Positions 19,501 to 29,618 of a stretch of DNA of 31,820 nucleotides are shown here, piece by piece. How positions within the stretch are numbered: position 1 is the stretch's first letter; each line of letters opens with the position of its first letter. The notes beneath the pieces were generated by a model, which was given only the letters and a program-made list of their open reading frames with translations, made no database searches and was not told the DNA's origin. Made by a program: the position numbers and the translations under genes. This DNA is from Paulinella micropora (lineage: Eukaryota; Cercozoa; Imbricatea; Euglyphida): positions 635,236 to 667,055 of the forward strand of contig BJOX01000218.1 of the NCBI GenBank assembly GCA_009731375.1, given 5' to 3'.

Positions 19501-19537
<37 letters not shown>

Positions 19538-19572
19538 TGATGATAATAATAATAATAATAATAATATGAATA

Positions 19573-19624
<52 letters not shown>

Positions 19625-19705
19625 TGATAATAATAATAATAATAATAATAATGATAATAATAATAATATAATAATAATAATAATAATAATAACAATAATA
19701 ATAAC

Positions 19706-19740
<35 letters not shown>

Positions 19741-19815
19741 TGATAATAATAATAATTAATAATAATAATTAATAATAATAATTAATAATAATAATAATAA
19801 TAATGATAATAATAC
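19501..19815. repeat. (AAT)n / (GAT) array
   Basis: About 315 bp of AAT triplets with GAT, AAC and AATT variants, directly upstream of the SINE head. Confidence 0.95.
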
Positions 19816-20226
19816 TATATCTGAGGCGTACTGATGCAGCTAATGGCATATCCTCAACGGACATAAGCCTCCAATACCCTTGTTCGAGGTCCTCCACCCC
19901 CCCGTGTCAGTCTCTCGCCTGATGATCGGGGCCACCGATGGAGCTCCTGAGGGCAAGACTGCACTAAGCCGAGGTTATTCCGCAGTCCCAGCAACCTCTT
20001 GCAAGACGTCACCGAATGTGCAAGTGCATACACCAAGCGCGGTTGCTAGAGCTGCCTCGAAACCCCACCCATAACAATCTGGTGTCTGCTGGGTCCTGGG
20101 CTATCAACCAGCATATGCGGAGTTTAAGATCTTTTACGCGCGCAACGACCCTCCTCCCCAGCATCTACCACCAAAGGGTTATGAGTTGGCGTCACAGTTT
20201 AACGCCTTGAGGCCATTGGGCTGAAT
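19816..20226 (-). mobile_element. possible second tRNA-related retroposon segment
   Basis: A 410-bp non-repetitive segment between two AAT arrays. On the minus strand a tRNA-like region (20043-20113, 71 nt) has an A-box-like TAGCCCAGGAC, a B-box-like GTTTCGAGGCA (9 of 11), TGCTGGT/TCTAGCA ends pairing at 6 of 7 (one G-T), then A and CCG. The 3' end runs into (ATT)n. It shares TGATAGCCCAG with the SINE head, but its body is different. Short open frames on both strands (about 60 codons) have no recognised domains. It could also be unrelated unique sequence. Confidence 0.42.
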
Positions 20227-20227
20227 G

Positions 20228-20260
<33 letters not shown>

Positions 20261-20280
20261 GTAATAGTAATAATAATAAC

Positions 20281-20329
<49 letters not shown>

Positions 20330-20394
20330 GTAATAATAGTAATAGTAATAATAATAATAATCATAATAATAATAATAACAACAACAACAACAAC

Positions 20395-20441
<47 letters not shown>

Positions 20442-20476
20442 CAACAACAACAACAACAATAATAATAATAATAATG

Positions 20477-20516
<40 letters not shown>

Positions 20517-20545
20517 TAACAACAACAACAACAACAACAACAACC
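20227..20545. repeat. (AAT)n / (AAC)n array
   Basis: AAT triplets with AGT, AAC and GAT blocks; two AAC blocks near 20376-20395 and 20436-20460. Confidence 0.95.
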
Positions 20546-20549
20546 AACA

Positions 20550-20848
20550 ATGGTCATCACACCTTGCGGCCAGCTGCTGCACGGCCTCTGCCAGTTTTTG
20601 CTTTGACGCGGTTCGCGATGTGAGAAGAGAGTATGTATGACTCAGTCTTGCTGTGCCGACGCCAGCAGTGGAGTCCGGCCCCTGAGCCACAGAGAAGAAC
20701 AAGATTAAGACAAGAATAATCACAAGAACAGGGATAGCAAGAATAAGAACTGAGCAAGAATGAAACATAACAAGAACAAGAATAACAGGAACAGTAATAA
20801 CATTAGAAGAGAGTGTGTATGGCTCAGCGGGGCCGGGTCGACAGCAAC

Positions 20849-20911
<63 letters not shown>

Positions 20912-21116
20912 GCAGCAGTATTGGAGTCCGGGCCCTAAACAACAAGAACAAGGACACAACAGTAACGACAACAACGAACACGGCGACGACAACAACAGCA
21001 ACCGCAACAACAACGACAACAACAATGTGAGAAGACAATATGTCTGGTTCAGTCTTGCCGCGCCAACAGCAGCGTTGGAATCAGGCCCATTAACAAACAA
21101 GAGCAAGGACAGTCCC
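20550..21116 (+). repeat. module M10, three copies, one split by (TAA)n
   Basis: Copies start near 20620, 20803 and 21027 with GTGAGAAGA..GTATGTATGACTCAG-like sequence, then CC(G/A)..CAGCAGTGGAGTCCGG, then AAGAACAAG-rich spacer. In copy 2 a (TAA)n array (20849-20910) falls between GACAGCAACG and TGGCAGCAGT. Spacers are A-rich with ACAAGAA and ACAACGACA. Confidence 0.8.
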
Positions 21117-21137
21117 GACGACGACGACGACGACGAC
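21117..21137. repeat. (CGA)n
   Basis: Short GAC triplet run after the third M10 copy. Confidence 0.9.
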
Positions 21138-21522
21138 AACAAGAAGAAACAACAGCAAGTAGCAGGTCGTCGCCCGTGATAAGCTCCGACTGCTAACTTG
21201 ATCCCGCGCAATTTTCGTGGAAACCTGAATCGACAAGTTGTTTCCCTCCTCATTTCTGAACAAGGTGGCCGGTGGTTCCCGTCCAGCCCATGCCACACAG
21301 CTACGTGTCTGTGCGCAGTGCGAGCATGGTACCCGACACCTCTCGCTACTGCTGTTCTCCGGAGATCCACAAGTTTTGGTGCCGGGTGGCACAACACCAG
21401 ATATTTTAGGTTTTTTTAGCCACCAGAGCTTACACTTGCGTTCTACTGGTATGGTGTGGGCTGGCGCGGACCGCCGGCGGTCATTTAGGCGTGTGGCGGG
21501 AGGAGAAATCAACTCGCTCCAA

Positions 21523-21524
<2 letters not shown>
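21138..21524. other. unique segment with GC palindrome
   Basis: About 385 bp of non-repetitive, relatively GC-rich DNA. It contains a perfect 14-bp palindrome GACCGCCGGCGGTC (21469-21482). Frames of 100-140 codons cross it on both strands but run into microsatellites and have no recognised domain. The right end (GGAGAAATCAACTCGCTC) resembles the right edge of the 47-bp module M11 copy at 23403-23460. Confidence 0.55.
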
Positions 21525-21614
<90 letters not shown>

Positions 21615-21631
21615 ATATCTATGTATCTATG

Positions 21632-21960
<329 letters not shown>

Positions 21961-21964
21961 AATT

Positions 21965-22124
<160 letters not shown>

Positions 22125-22185
22125 CATCCATCCATCCATCATTCCATCCATCCATCCATCCATCCATCCATCTATCCATCCATCC

Positions 22186-22270
<85 letters not shown>

Positions 22271-22590
22271 ACTCAGGGTGCCCTTTCTCGCTTGTTGAGC
22301 CCGGAATAAAACCCACAGTGCTCTGTCAGTTTTTTCTAGACTGTCGAACAGTCTCGAAACTCCATCTGCTCACTGGGTCCTCTGTAATGGAGGTGGGAGC
22401 TCGTTCTGCAAGGGGCGCTTATGGAACGAGCCCTGGCCCCACCTGGTACTAGGGAGATTTGGTATCGCCTGTATCAGTCCCTTCCGTGCAAACATCACGG
22501 CTTAGCTGGGCATCGAGTTAATACTTTACCCACAGACTTCCTGGTTGACGAAATCAGAAGCTCCTTTTTTCTGACATTAGTCGATATTTC
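22271..22590 (-). repeat. dispersed element DR-A, copy 2 (longest left part)
   Basis: Reverse complement of the DR-A copies at 638-810 and 31329-31574, from 22348 to 22590. Its outer part (22271-22347) is not seen elsewhere and contains the palindrome AGACTGT-CGA-ACAGTCT (22338-22354). The plus strand here is open from 22421 into the microsatellite, but a 1-bp indel relative to the other copies argues against coding. The inner edge meets (TCTG)n. Confidence 0.86.
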
Positions 22591-22591
22591 A

Positions 22592-22662
<71 letters not shown>

Positions 22663-22785
22663 GTCTGTCTATCTATCTATCTATCTACTTACTGTGGGTG
22701 GTAGTTTGGCGTGGGGTGGTAGCAGAGAAATCTATCCATCCATCTATCTACCTATCTATCTATCTATCTATCCCTGGAGACGGTC
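22591..22785. repeat. (TCTG)n/(TATC)n with module M11, copy 3 (22686-22732)
   Basis: TCTG then TATC repeats, an M11 copy, then TCCA/TATC/TACC to 22785. Confidence 0.92.
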
Positions 22786-23222
22786 TCTGCCACTGGCAAC
22801 TCAGCCTAGGGTTCAGATCTAACTATCTCCTACAATGACGATTTTGTGTCCGCCGTTAATCGCGCGCAGCGCAAGGGCTAAACAGGCAACCAACTCCTGA
22901 CCATGGCTGATGAAGTCGGGGCGTGATGCAAAGGGTTGATGAAGTCGGGGTTGTAGAAGGTAACTCACAACGAGCGTGAACTCCTGAAACCTCGACTTGC
23001 TTGTGGCATCATCTCCTTAGGGCACACGCTCCTGGGGAGTGTTCTAGTGTTGTCCCGTATAGTTCAAAAGGGCTCGGCTACCTTTCGGCTTGAACTGGGC
23101 ACAGACACCAACCACAGCGAGACAGTGGTTGGTGTGCAGCTTGGCTGGTGCTGAAAGTTCTTGTCGGGGGTAGTATAGGAGGCCATGGCTTTTCAAGCTA
23201 AGCCACGCCCATAGATTAAACA
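22786..23222. other. unique hairpin-rich segment
   Basis: 437 bp without simple repeats and without a convincing open frame. Inverted repeats: AAGTCGGGGTT (22942-22952)/AACCTCGACTT (22988-22998), one wobble; AGTTCAA (23061-23067)/TTGAACT (23090-23096) with inner AAGG/CCTT; ACACCAACCAC (23105-23115)/GTGGTTGGTGT (23125-23135), perfect with a 9-nt loop; TGGCTT/AAGCCA (23186-23205). TGATGAAGTCGGGG is directly repeated at 22909 and 22938. It could be a structured RNA or a decayed mobile element. I do not recognise it. Confidence 0.6.
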
Positions 23223-23315
<93 letters not shown>

Positions 23316-23320
23316 GTCTG

Positions 23321-23402
<82 letters not shown>
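23223..23402. repeat. (TATC)n
   Basis: 180 bp of TATC with one TCTG block. Confidence 0.97.
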
Positions 23403-23404
<2 letters not shown>

Positions 23405-23449
23405 CTTACTGTGAGTGGTAGTTTGGCGTGGGGGGGTAGGAGAGAAATC
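23403..23449 (+). repeat. module M11, copy 4
   Basis: TACTTACTGTGAGTGGTAGT then GGGGGGGTAGGAGAGAAATC. Followed by AAATCGCTCATGACAGAACT, unlike the other copies, which return directly to microsatellite. Confidence 0.88.
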
Positions 23450-23489
23450 AAATCGCTCATGACAGAACTCGCTCTGCTTCTCACCTATC

Positions 23490-23644
23490 ACATGTAGATG
23501 TAGATGTAGATGTAGGTGCAGATGCAGATGTAGATGTAGGTGTAGATGTAGGTGTAGATGTAGGTGTAGATGTAGGTGTAGATGCAGGTGTAGGGTGTAG
23601 GGTGTAGATGTAGATGTAGATGTAGATGTATATATATATATGTA

Positions 23645-23677
<33 letters not shown>

Positions 23678-23678
23678 T
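23490..23678. repeat. (AGATGT)n hexamer, (TA)n and (TATG)n
   Basis: TAGATG/TAGGTG/CAGATG hexamers to about 23630, then ATAT and TATG tracts. Confidence 0.94.
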
Positions 23679-23726
23679 CTGACCGACAGGTCTGAGTCGC
23701 ACATCGCTTCTTCCAACACCTGTGTG

Positions 23727-23727
<1 letters not shown>

Positions 23728-23763
<36 letters not shown>

Positions 23764-23788
23764 GTAGGTAGGTAGGTAGGTAGGTAGT

Positions 23789-23833
<45 letters not shown>

Positions 23834-23966
23834 GGATGGATGGATGGATGGATGGATGGATGAATAGATAAATAGATAGATAGATAGATAGATAGATAGG
23901 TGGATAGATAGATGGATAGATAGATAGATAGATGGATGGTTGGATGGATGGATGGATGGATAGATT
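23728..23966. repeat. (GATA)/(GGTA)/(GATG)n array
   Basis: Blocks of GATA, GGTA and GGAT tetranucleotides. Confidence 0.95.
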
Positions 23967-24002
23967 TGTATGTTTCTGTGGAATTGTGTATATGTCAAGA
24001 GA

Positions 24003-24812
<810 letters not shown>

Positions 24813-24848
24813 GTGTAGCTAGTACAACCAGCATCGCTGGCAGAATCA

Positions 24849-24852
24849 ACGT

Positions 24853-24884
<32 letters not shown>

Positions 24885-24886
24885 CT
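24849..24886. repeat. (GATA)n
   Basis: Short array between AGAATCAACGTA and GCTAACCTGGACC. The flanks CAGCATCGCTGGCAGAATCAA and ACCGCTGGTAGTATCAA are similar to each other, so this may be another split or duplicated module. Confidence 0.85.
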
Positions 24887-24935
24887 AACCTGGACCGCTG
24901 GTAGTATCAAGGTATTGTCTGATATAACTTGCTGA

Positions 24936-25172
24936 AAGAAAGGAGAAGAAGAAGAAGAAGAAGAAGATGATGATGATGATGATAATGTTGAGGAGGAGGA
25001 GGAAGAGGAGGAGGAGGAAGAAGAAGAAGAAGAAGAAGAAGAAGAAGGAGAAGAAGAAGAGGAAGCAGCAGCAGCAAGATCGGATAAGGCTGCTAACGCT
25101 GATGCTGCGATAGCTTCAGAAGAAGAAGAAGAAGAAGAAGAAGAAAAAGAAGAAGAAGAAGAAGAAGAAGAA
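24936..25172. repeat. GAA/GGA/GAT purine array
   Basis: AAG triplets with GAT, GGA and GCA blocks, interrupted by a 50-bp GCTGCTAACGCTGATGCTGC-containing unique piece near 25078-25116. Confidence 0.93.
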
Positions 25173-25216
25173 GAGTCTTCTATGTCAACAGGAAAAATCC
25201 CGTGCGTTGTGACAAG

Positions 25217-25275
25217 CCTGAGATAGATAGATAGATAAATAGATGGATGGATGGATGGATGGATAGATAGATTGG
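25217..25275. repeat. (GATA)/(GGAT)n
   Basis: Short tetranucleotide block between purine tracts. Confidence 0.93.
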
Positions 25276-25682
25276 TAAAAGAAGGAGGAGGAGGAGGAGG
25301 AGGACAAGAAGAGAAAGAAGAAAGAGGAAGAAGAAGAAGAAGAAGAAGAAGAAGAAAAAGAGGGGGAGGACAAGGAGAAGGAGAAGGAGAGGAAGAAACA
25401 GAAGGAGAAGGAAAAGAAGAAGAAGAAGAAGAAGGAGGAGGAGGAGGAGGAGAAGAAGGAGAAGGAGAAGAAGAAGAAGAAGAAGAAGAAGAAGAAGAAG
25501 AAGAAAAGAAGACAAGAAGTGAAGAAAAAGAGAAGAAGAAGAGAAGACGAAGAGAAGACGAAGAAGAAGAGGAGGAGGAGGCAGAAGAAGAAGAAGAAGA
25601 AGAAGAAGAAGAAGGAGGAGGAGGAGGAGGAGAAGAAGAAGAAGAAGAAGAAGAAGAAGAAGGATAAGGAGGAGGAGGAGGA

Positions 25683-25716
<34 letters not shown>
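25276..25716. repeat. GAA/GGA purine tract ending in (AAT)n
   Basis: Mixed AAG/AGG triplets, almost purine-only, ending in AAT triplets (25685-25716). In the minus orientation the latter form the (ATT)n tail of SINE copy 2. Confidence 0.95.
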
Positions 25717-25717
<1 letters not shown>

Positions 25718-25980
25718 GTGCTTCTCTGTCAATGGCTGATGCAAATCTGCACATGCGCCTCCATCGTCTCACCCGTGAGGGGAGTACGAAGAATTGACGA
25801 TAGGCTCTAATGACACCCCCGCAAGGGCAGTTCCAACACTTCCAGACGGACCGGTATGTTCAATGAAAATACTGGTCCAGACGGACCGGTATGTTCAATG
25901 AAAATACTGGTGGCACCGACGGGAATCGAACTGGCGACAGGGCCCAGATGGTAGAACTTGACCACTGGGCTATCACGGTG
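25716..25980 (-). mobile_element. tRNA-derived SINE-like retroposon, copy 2 (head cut by gap)
   Basis: Constant offset of 6484 bp from copy 1 with six substitutions and no indels. The A-box (25962-25972) and B-box (25922-25932) are intact, CCA is at 25908-25910, and the 35-bp direct repeats at 25842-25911 are more alike than in copy 1. The tRNA-like head stops at the N gap (25981), two bases short of the head start in copy 1. The 3' end runs into (ATT)n as in copy 1. Confidence 0.85.
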
Positions 25981-26003
25981 NNNNNNNNNNNNNNNNNNNN
26001 NNN
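25981..26003. other. assembly gap (23 N)
   Basis: N run exactly at the SINE 5' end. Confidence 0.99.
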
Positions 26004-26041
26004 AAAGAAGAAGAAAGAAGAAGAAAGAAGAAGAAAGAAGA

Positions 26042-26082
<41 letters not shown>

Positions 26083-26295
26083 GAAAGAAGAAGAAAGAAG
26101 AAGAAAGAAGAAGAAAGAAGAAGAAAGAAGAAGAAAGAAGAAGAAAGAAGAAGAAAGAAGAAGAAAGAAGAAGAAAGAAGAAGAAAGAAGAAGAAAGAAG
26201 AAGAAAGAAGAAGAAAGAAGAAGAAAGAAGAAGAAAGAAGAAGGAAGAAGAAAGAAGAAGGAAGAAGAAGAAGAAGAAGAAGAAGAAGAAGAAGG
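26004..26295. repeat. 10-bp purine repeat (AAGAAAGAAG)n
   Basis: Near-perfect decamer from about 26081 to 26240 (about 16 units), interrupted upstream by an AAT block (26043-26082). Purine-only. A period of one DNA helical turn with A-tracts in phase. Confidence 0.95.
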
Positions 26296-26304
26296 ATGAG
26301 AATG

Positions 26305-26357
<53 letters not shown>

Positions 26358-26482
26358 TAGAGAAGGAGAAGAAGAAGAGAAGAGAGAAGGAAAAGGAGAA
26401 GAACGAGAAGGAGAGGAAGAAGAACGAGAAGGAGAAGAAGAAAAACGAGAAGGAAGAGAAGGAGAAGAAGGAGAAGAAGAAC

Positions 26483-26526
<44 letters not shown>

Positions 26527-26607
26527 GAAAATGGAGGAGGAGGAGGAGGAGAAGGAGGAGGAGCAGGTGGTGGTGGTGGTGGTGGAGGAGGAGGGGAAGA
26601 AGAAGAA

Positions 26608-26639
<32 letters not shown>

Positions 26640-26727
26640 AGGAGGAGGAGGAGGAGGAGGAGCAGGAGGAGGAGTAGGAGGAGGAGGAGGTAGGTAGGTA
26701 GGTAGGTAGGTAGGTAGGTAGGTAGGT
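26296..26727. repeat. alternating (AAT)n and purine arrays, then (GTAG)n
   Basis: AAT at 26302-26358, GAA/GGA at 26359-26483, AAT at 26484-26526, GGA/GTG/GAA at 26527-26690, GTAG at 26690-26727. Confidence 0.94.
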
Positions 26728-26744
26728 AACTAGTGATGAGAAAT

Positions 26745-27415
26745 TACCTCAGCAAGTGCATGAGGTCAAATGCGGCAGCAAGCTTAGATATATATATCAA
26801 TAAATAGGTAAACAGGTAGGTAGGTAGGTAGATAGGTAGGTGGATAGGGTAGTAGGTCGTTAGCAAAAGTATATTACCCTACCTAGCTATCTACCTCTTA
26901 CTTACTTACCTTCCCTACCTTCCTATCTAAGCTTGCCGCTGCTTTGCGAGTCCACAACGTGGACCTCATGCCCCTGCTGAGGTCAGCCACTTACCTACCT
27001 AGCTATCTACCCTTACTTACTTACCTTCCCTACCTTCCTATCTAAGCTTGCCGCTGCTTTGCGAGTCCAGAACGTGGACCTCATGCCCTTGCTAAGGTCA
27101 GCCATTACCCTACCTAGCTATCTACCCGCTTACTTGCTTACCTTCCCTACATTCCGATCTAAGCTTGCCGCTCAACGTGGACCTCATGCCCCTGCTGAGG
27201 TCAGCCACTTACCCTTACCTACCTACCTACCAACCTAGCTATCTACCCTCTTACTTACTTTCTTCCCTACCTTCCGATCTAAGCTTGCTGCTGCTTTGCG
27301 AGTCCAACGCGGACCTGGCTGACCTTAGCAAGGGCATGAGGTCCACGTTGTGGACTCGCAAAGCAGCGGCAAGCTTAGCAACCGCCACCAACACGCGACA
27401 ACTAACACATCGTGA
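26745..27415. repeat. module M12: three direct units plus inverted copies
   Basis: Direct units near 26880, 26998 and 27112 share ACCTAGCTATCTACC, TTACTTACTTACCTTCCC, ATCTAAGCTTGCCGCTGC, then GTGGACCTCATGCCC and GAGGTCAGCCA. A shortened inverted copy is at 26751-26790. In the fourth unit the left arm (27281-27306) is followed by an inverted copy (27307-27376): AAGCTTG.. to ..AGTCCA pairs with 27351-27376 at 25 of 26 positions. CAACACGCGACAACTAACA closes the block. Confidence 0.85.
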
Positions 27416-27426
27416 GTTTATGTCAC

Positions 27427-27661
27427 ATACATGCATACATACATACATACATACATACATACATACATACATACATACGTACGTACGTATGAACGTACTA
27501 CATACGTACATACATGCATACATACATACATACATACATACATACATAGATACATACATACATTACATACATTACATACATTACATACATTACATACATA
27601 CATACCTACCTGCATGTCTGCATGCATGAATACATACATACATACATACATACATACATAG
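27427..27661. repeat. (CATA)n with (CATTA) variants
   Basis: CATA tetranucleotides with CGTA and ACATACATT nonamer blocks. Confidence 0.95.
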
Positions 27662-27664
27662 ACA

Positions 27665-28184
27665 TTAAGGGTGCGGTCGTCGAACGGCCGGCCCTCACAA
27701 GGCTGACAAAATTTTCCGTATTTTGCGTGTGATTTTTTTTGGTTTTTGCATGTTTGACTGTCTGCCTGCGTTTGCCTGTACACCAGATTTTGTGGGTATA
27801 TTCGCGGTTGAATTCCCTTTTGCTGTCCAAATGCCAATAGAGTCTTCCTGAGTCCTCACCTTAAATGGCGTTGATATAGCTGAGAAATTTATCAGAATAT
27901 AGATAGATTTGCGGAAATATTATCAAATTTCAGAATGGCATTGATATGGCTAAGAAATTTATCAGAATATGGATAGATTTGCGGAAATATTATCAAATTT
28001 CAGAATGCATTGATATGGCTAAGAAATTTATCAGACTTTGGATAGATTTGCGGAAATCTTATCGAATTTCAGAATGACTTCGATATAGCTAAGAAATTTA
28101 TCAGAATATGGATAGATTTGCGGAATCTTATCGATTTCAGGCGAATCAGCGACAATGTTGCTACAAACTGCACCGCACCCTTAA
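27665..28184. mobile_element. candidate TTAA-flanked non-autonomous DNA transposon
   Basis: 520 bp bounded by TTAA on each side (27665-27668, 28181-28184) with 9-bp terminal inverted repeats GGGTGCGGT (27669-27677) and ACCGCACCC (28172-28180). Counting adjacent bases, CATTAAGGGTGCGGT is a perfect 15-bp inverted repeat. TTAA duplication is characteristic of piggyBac-type elements (family knowledge), but piggyBac termini usually start CC(C/Y) and no transposase is present, so the assignment is tentative. The interior holds a unique 170-bp part and a 70-bp satellite. Confidence 0.5.
27867..28140 (+). repeat. 70-bp AT-rich satellite, four units
   Basis: Units start near 27871, 27941, 28010 and 28080: TTGATATGGCTAAGAAATTT, ATCAGAATATGGATAGATTT, GCGGAAATATTATCAAATTT, CAGAATG. 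Divergence is modest. Unlike the rest of the window it is not built from short motifs. Confidence 0.95.
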
Positions 28185-28244
28185 TGACTATCCTCCTTCT
28201 CTTCCTCCTCCTCATCATCATCATCAACAACGACAACAACAACA

Positions 28245-28312
28245 ACGTTGTGGACTGGCGATGTGGCAGCAAGCTTGGCAAGCGCCCCAAACACGCCACA
28301 ACTAACATATAG
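28245..28312 (+). repeat. M12 3' block, dispersed copy 2
   Basis: GTTGTGGACTGGCGATG, GGCAGCAAGCTTGGCAAGCG and CAAACACGCCACAACTAACA match 27350-27410. Followed here by (GAT)n instead of (CATA)n. Confidence 0.85.
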
Positions 28313-28317
28313 ACATG

Positions 28318-28318
28318 A

Positions 28319-28349
<31 letters not shown>

Positions 28350-28485
28350 CGATGACGATGATGACGATGACGATGACGATGATGATGATGATGATGATGA
28401 CGACGACGACGACGACGATGATGATGATGATGATGATGATGACGATGATGACGATGATGATGATGACGATGACGATGACGATGAC

Positions 28486-28520
<35 letters not shown>

Positions 28521-28542
28521 CGATGATGATGATGACGATGAC

Positions 28543-28574
<32 letters not shown>

Positions 28575-28723
28575 CGATGATGATGATGACGATGACGATG
28601 ATGATGATGGCGATGACGATGATGATGATGATGATGATGATGATGACGATGATGATGATGATGATGACGATGACGATGATGATGATGATGATGATGACGA
28701 TGATGATGATGATGATGATGATA
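28318..28723. repeat. (GAT)n / (GAC)n array
   Basis: About 405 bp of GAT triplets with GAC interruptions; plus frame reads poly-Asp. Interruptions are nearly all T to C at the same triplet position, often as GATGAC hexamers. Confidence 0.96.
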
Positions 28724-28738
28724 GTAATACAAACATAA

Positions 28739-28794
28739 CATGCAGCAACAAGTTTGCCAAGCGCGACCAACACGCGACAGCTAACGAACACACA
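28739..28794 (+). repeat. M12 3' block, dispersed copy 3
   Basis: GCAGCAACAAGTTTGCCAAG and ACCAACACGCGACAGCTAAC match 27366-27410. Followed by (CA)n. Confidence 0.82.
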
Positions 28795-28952
28795 CACACA
28801 CACATTAATGATGTCAGCATCACCATCACCATCATCAGCATCACACCCACCACCACCATCACCACCACCACCACCTTCACCATCACCACCACCACCACCA
28901 TTACCACCACCACCACCACCATCACCATCACCACCATCACCATCACCATCAT
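28795..28952. repeat. (CA)n then (CAT)/(CAC)n
   Basis: CACA, a short ATTAATGATGTCAG spacer, then CAC/CAT triplets. Confidence 0.94.
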
Positions 28953-28979
28953 AGACAGACCGATTCCTGAAGCGTAGCT

Positions 28980-29237
28980 CAGCAGGTGCAGATGCCAACT
29001 CTAGAATTTCAGCCAAAGATAAGCGGAAACTACACAACGTAGACAGATAGAGATAGATAGAGATAGAAATGAATAGATAGATAGAAACAGTGCAGATAGC
29101 TACTCTAAGATTTCAACTAGAGACAGCCACCAGCTACAAAGGTAGATAGATAGATAGATAGAAAACTACTCTAAGATTTCAACTAGAGACAGATAGATAG
29201 ATATATAGATAGATAGATAGACAGACAGGTTGCCTAA
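28980..29237 (+). repeat. module M13 copies with GATA arrays
   Basis: CTACTCTAAGATTTCAACTA then GAGACAG occurs at 29098-29126 and 29164-29192, with a degenerate copy near 28994. Short GATA arrays lie between and after. Confidence 0.82.
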
Positions 29238-29556
<319 letters not shown>

Positions 29557-29618
29557 CGCTTTTTTGTCCGACTGCACCCAACTAGCGCTTACATCATCCC
29601 ATACCCCTGCCCATACAT

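Noticed and set aside
20180-20226. Another tRNA-like start (CAGCCCAATGGCCTCAAGG, minus strand)
   Set aside because: A-box-like only; no B-box at the expected distance and no end pairing.
20720-21512. Minus-strand frames of 140-225 codons through 21138-21512
   Set aside because: They depend on microsatellite translation at the C-terminal side, and overlapping frames are open on both strands; no domain recognised.
22421-22600. DR-A as a gene fragment (Trp-Tyr-Arg-Leu-Tyr-Gln frame shared by copies)
   Set aside because: A 1-bp indel between copies shifts the frame, and the sequence resembles no family I know.
22909-22998. Hammerhead ribozyme core, suggested by CTGATGAAG and CTGAAAC
   Set aside because: The helix that must join these motifs does not form, and the cleavage-site stem is absent.
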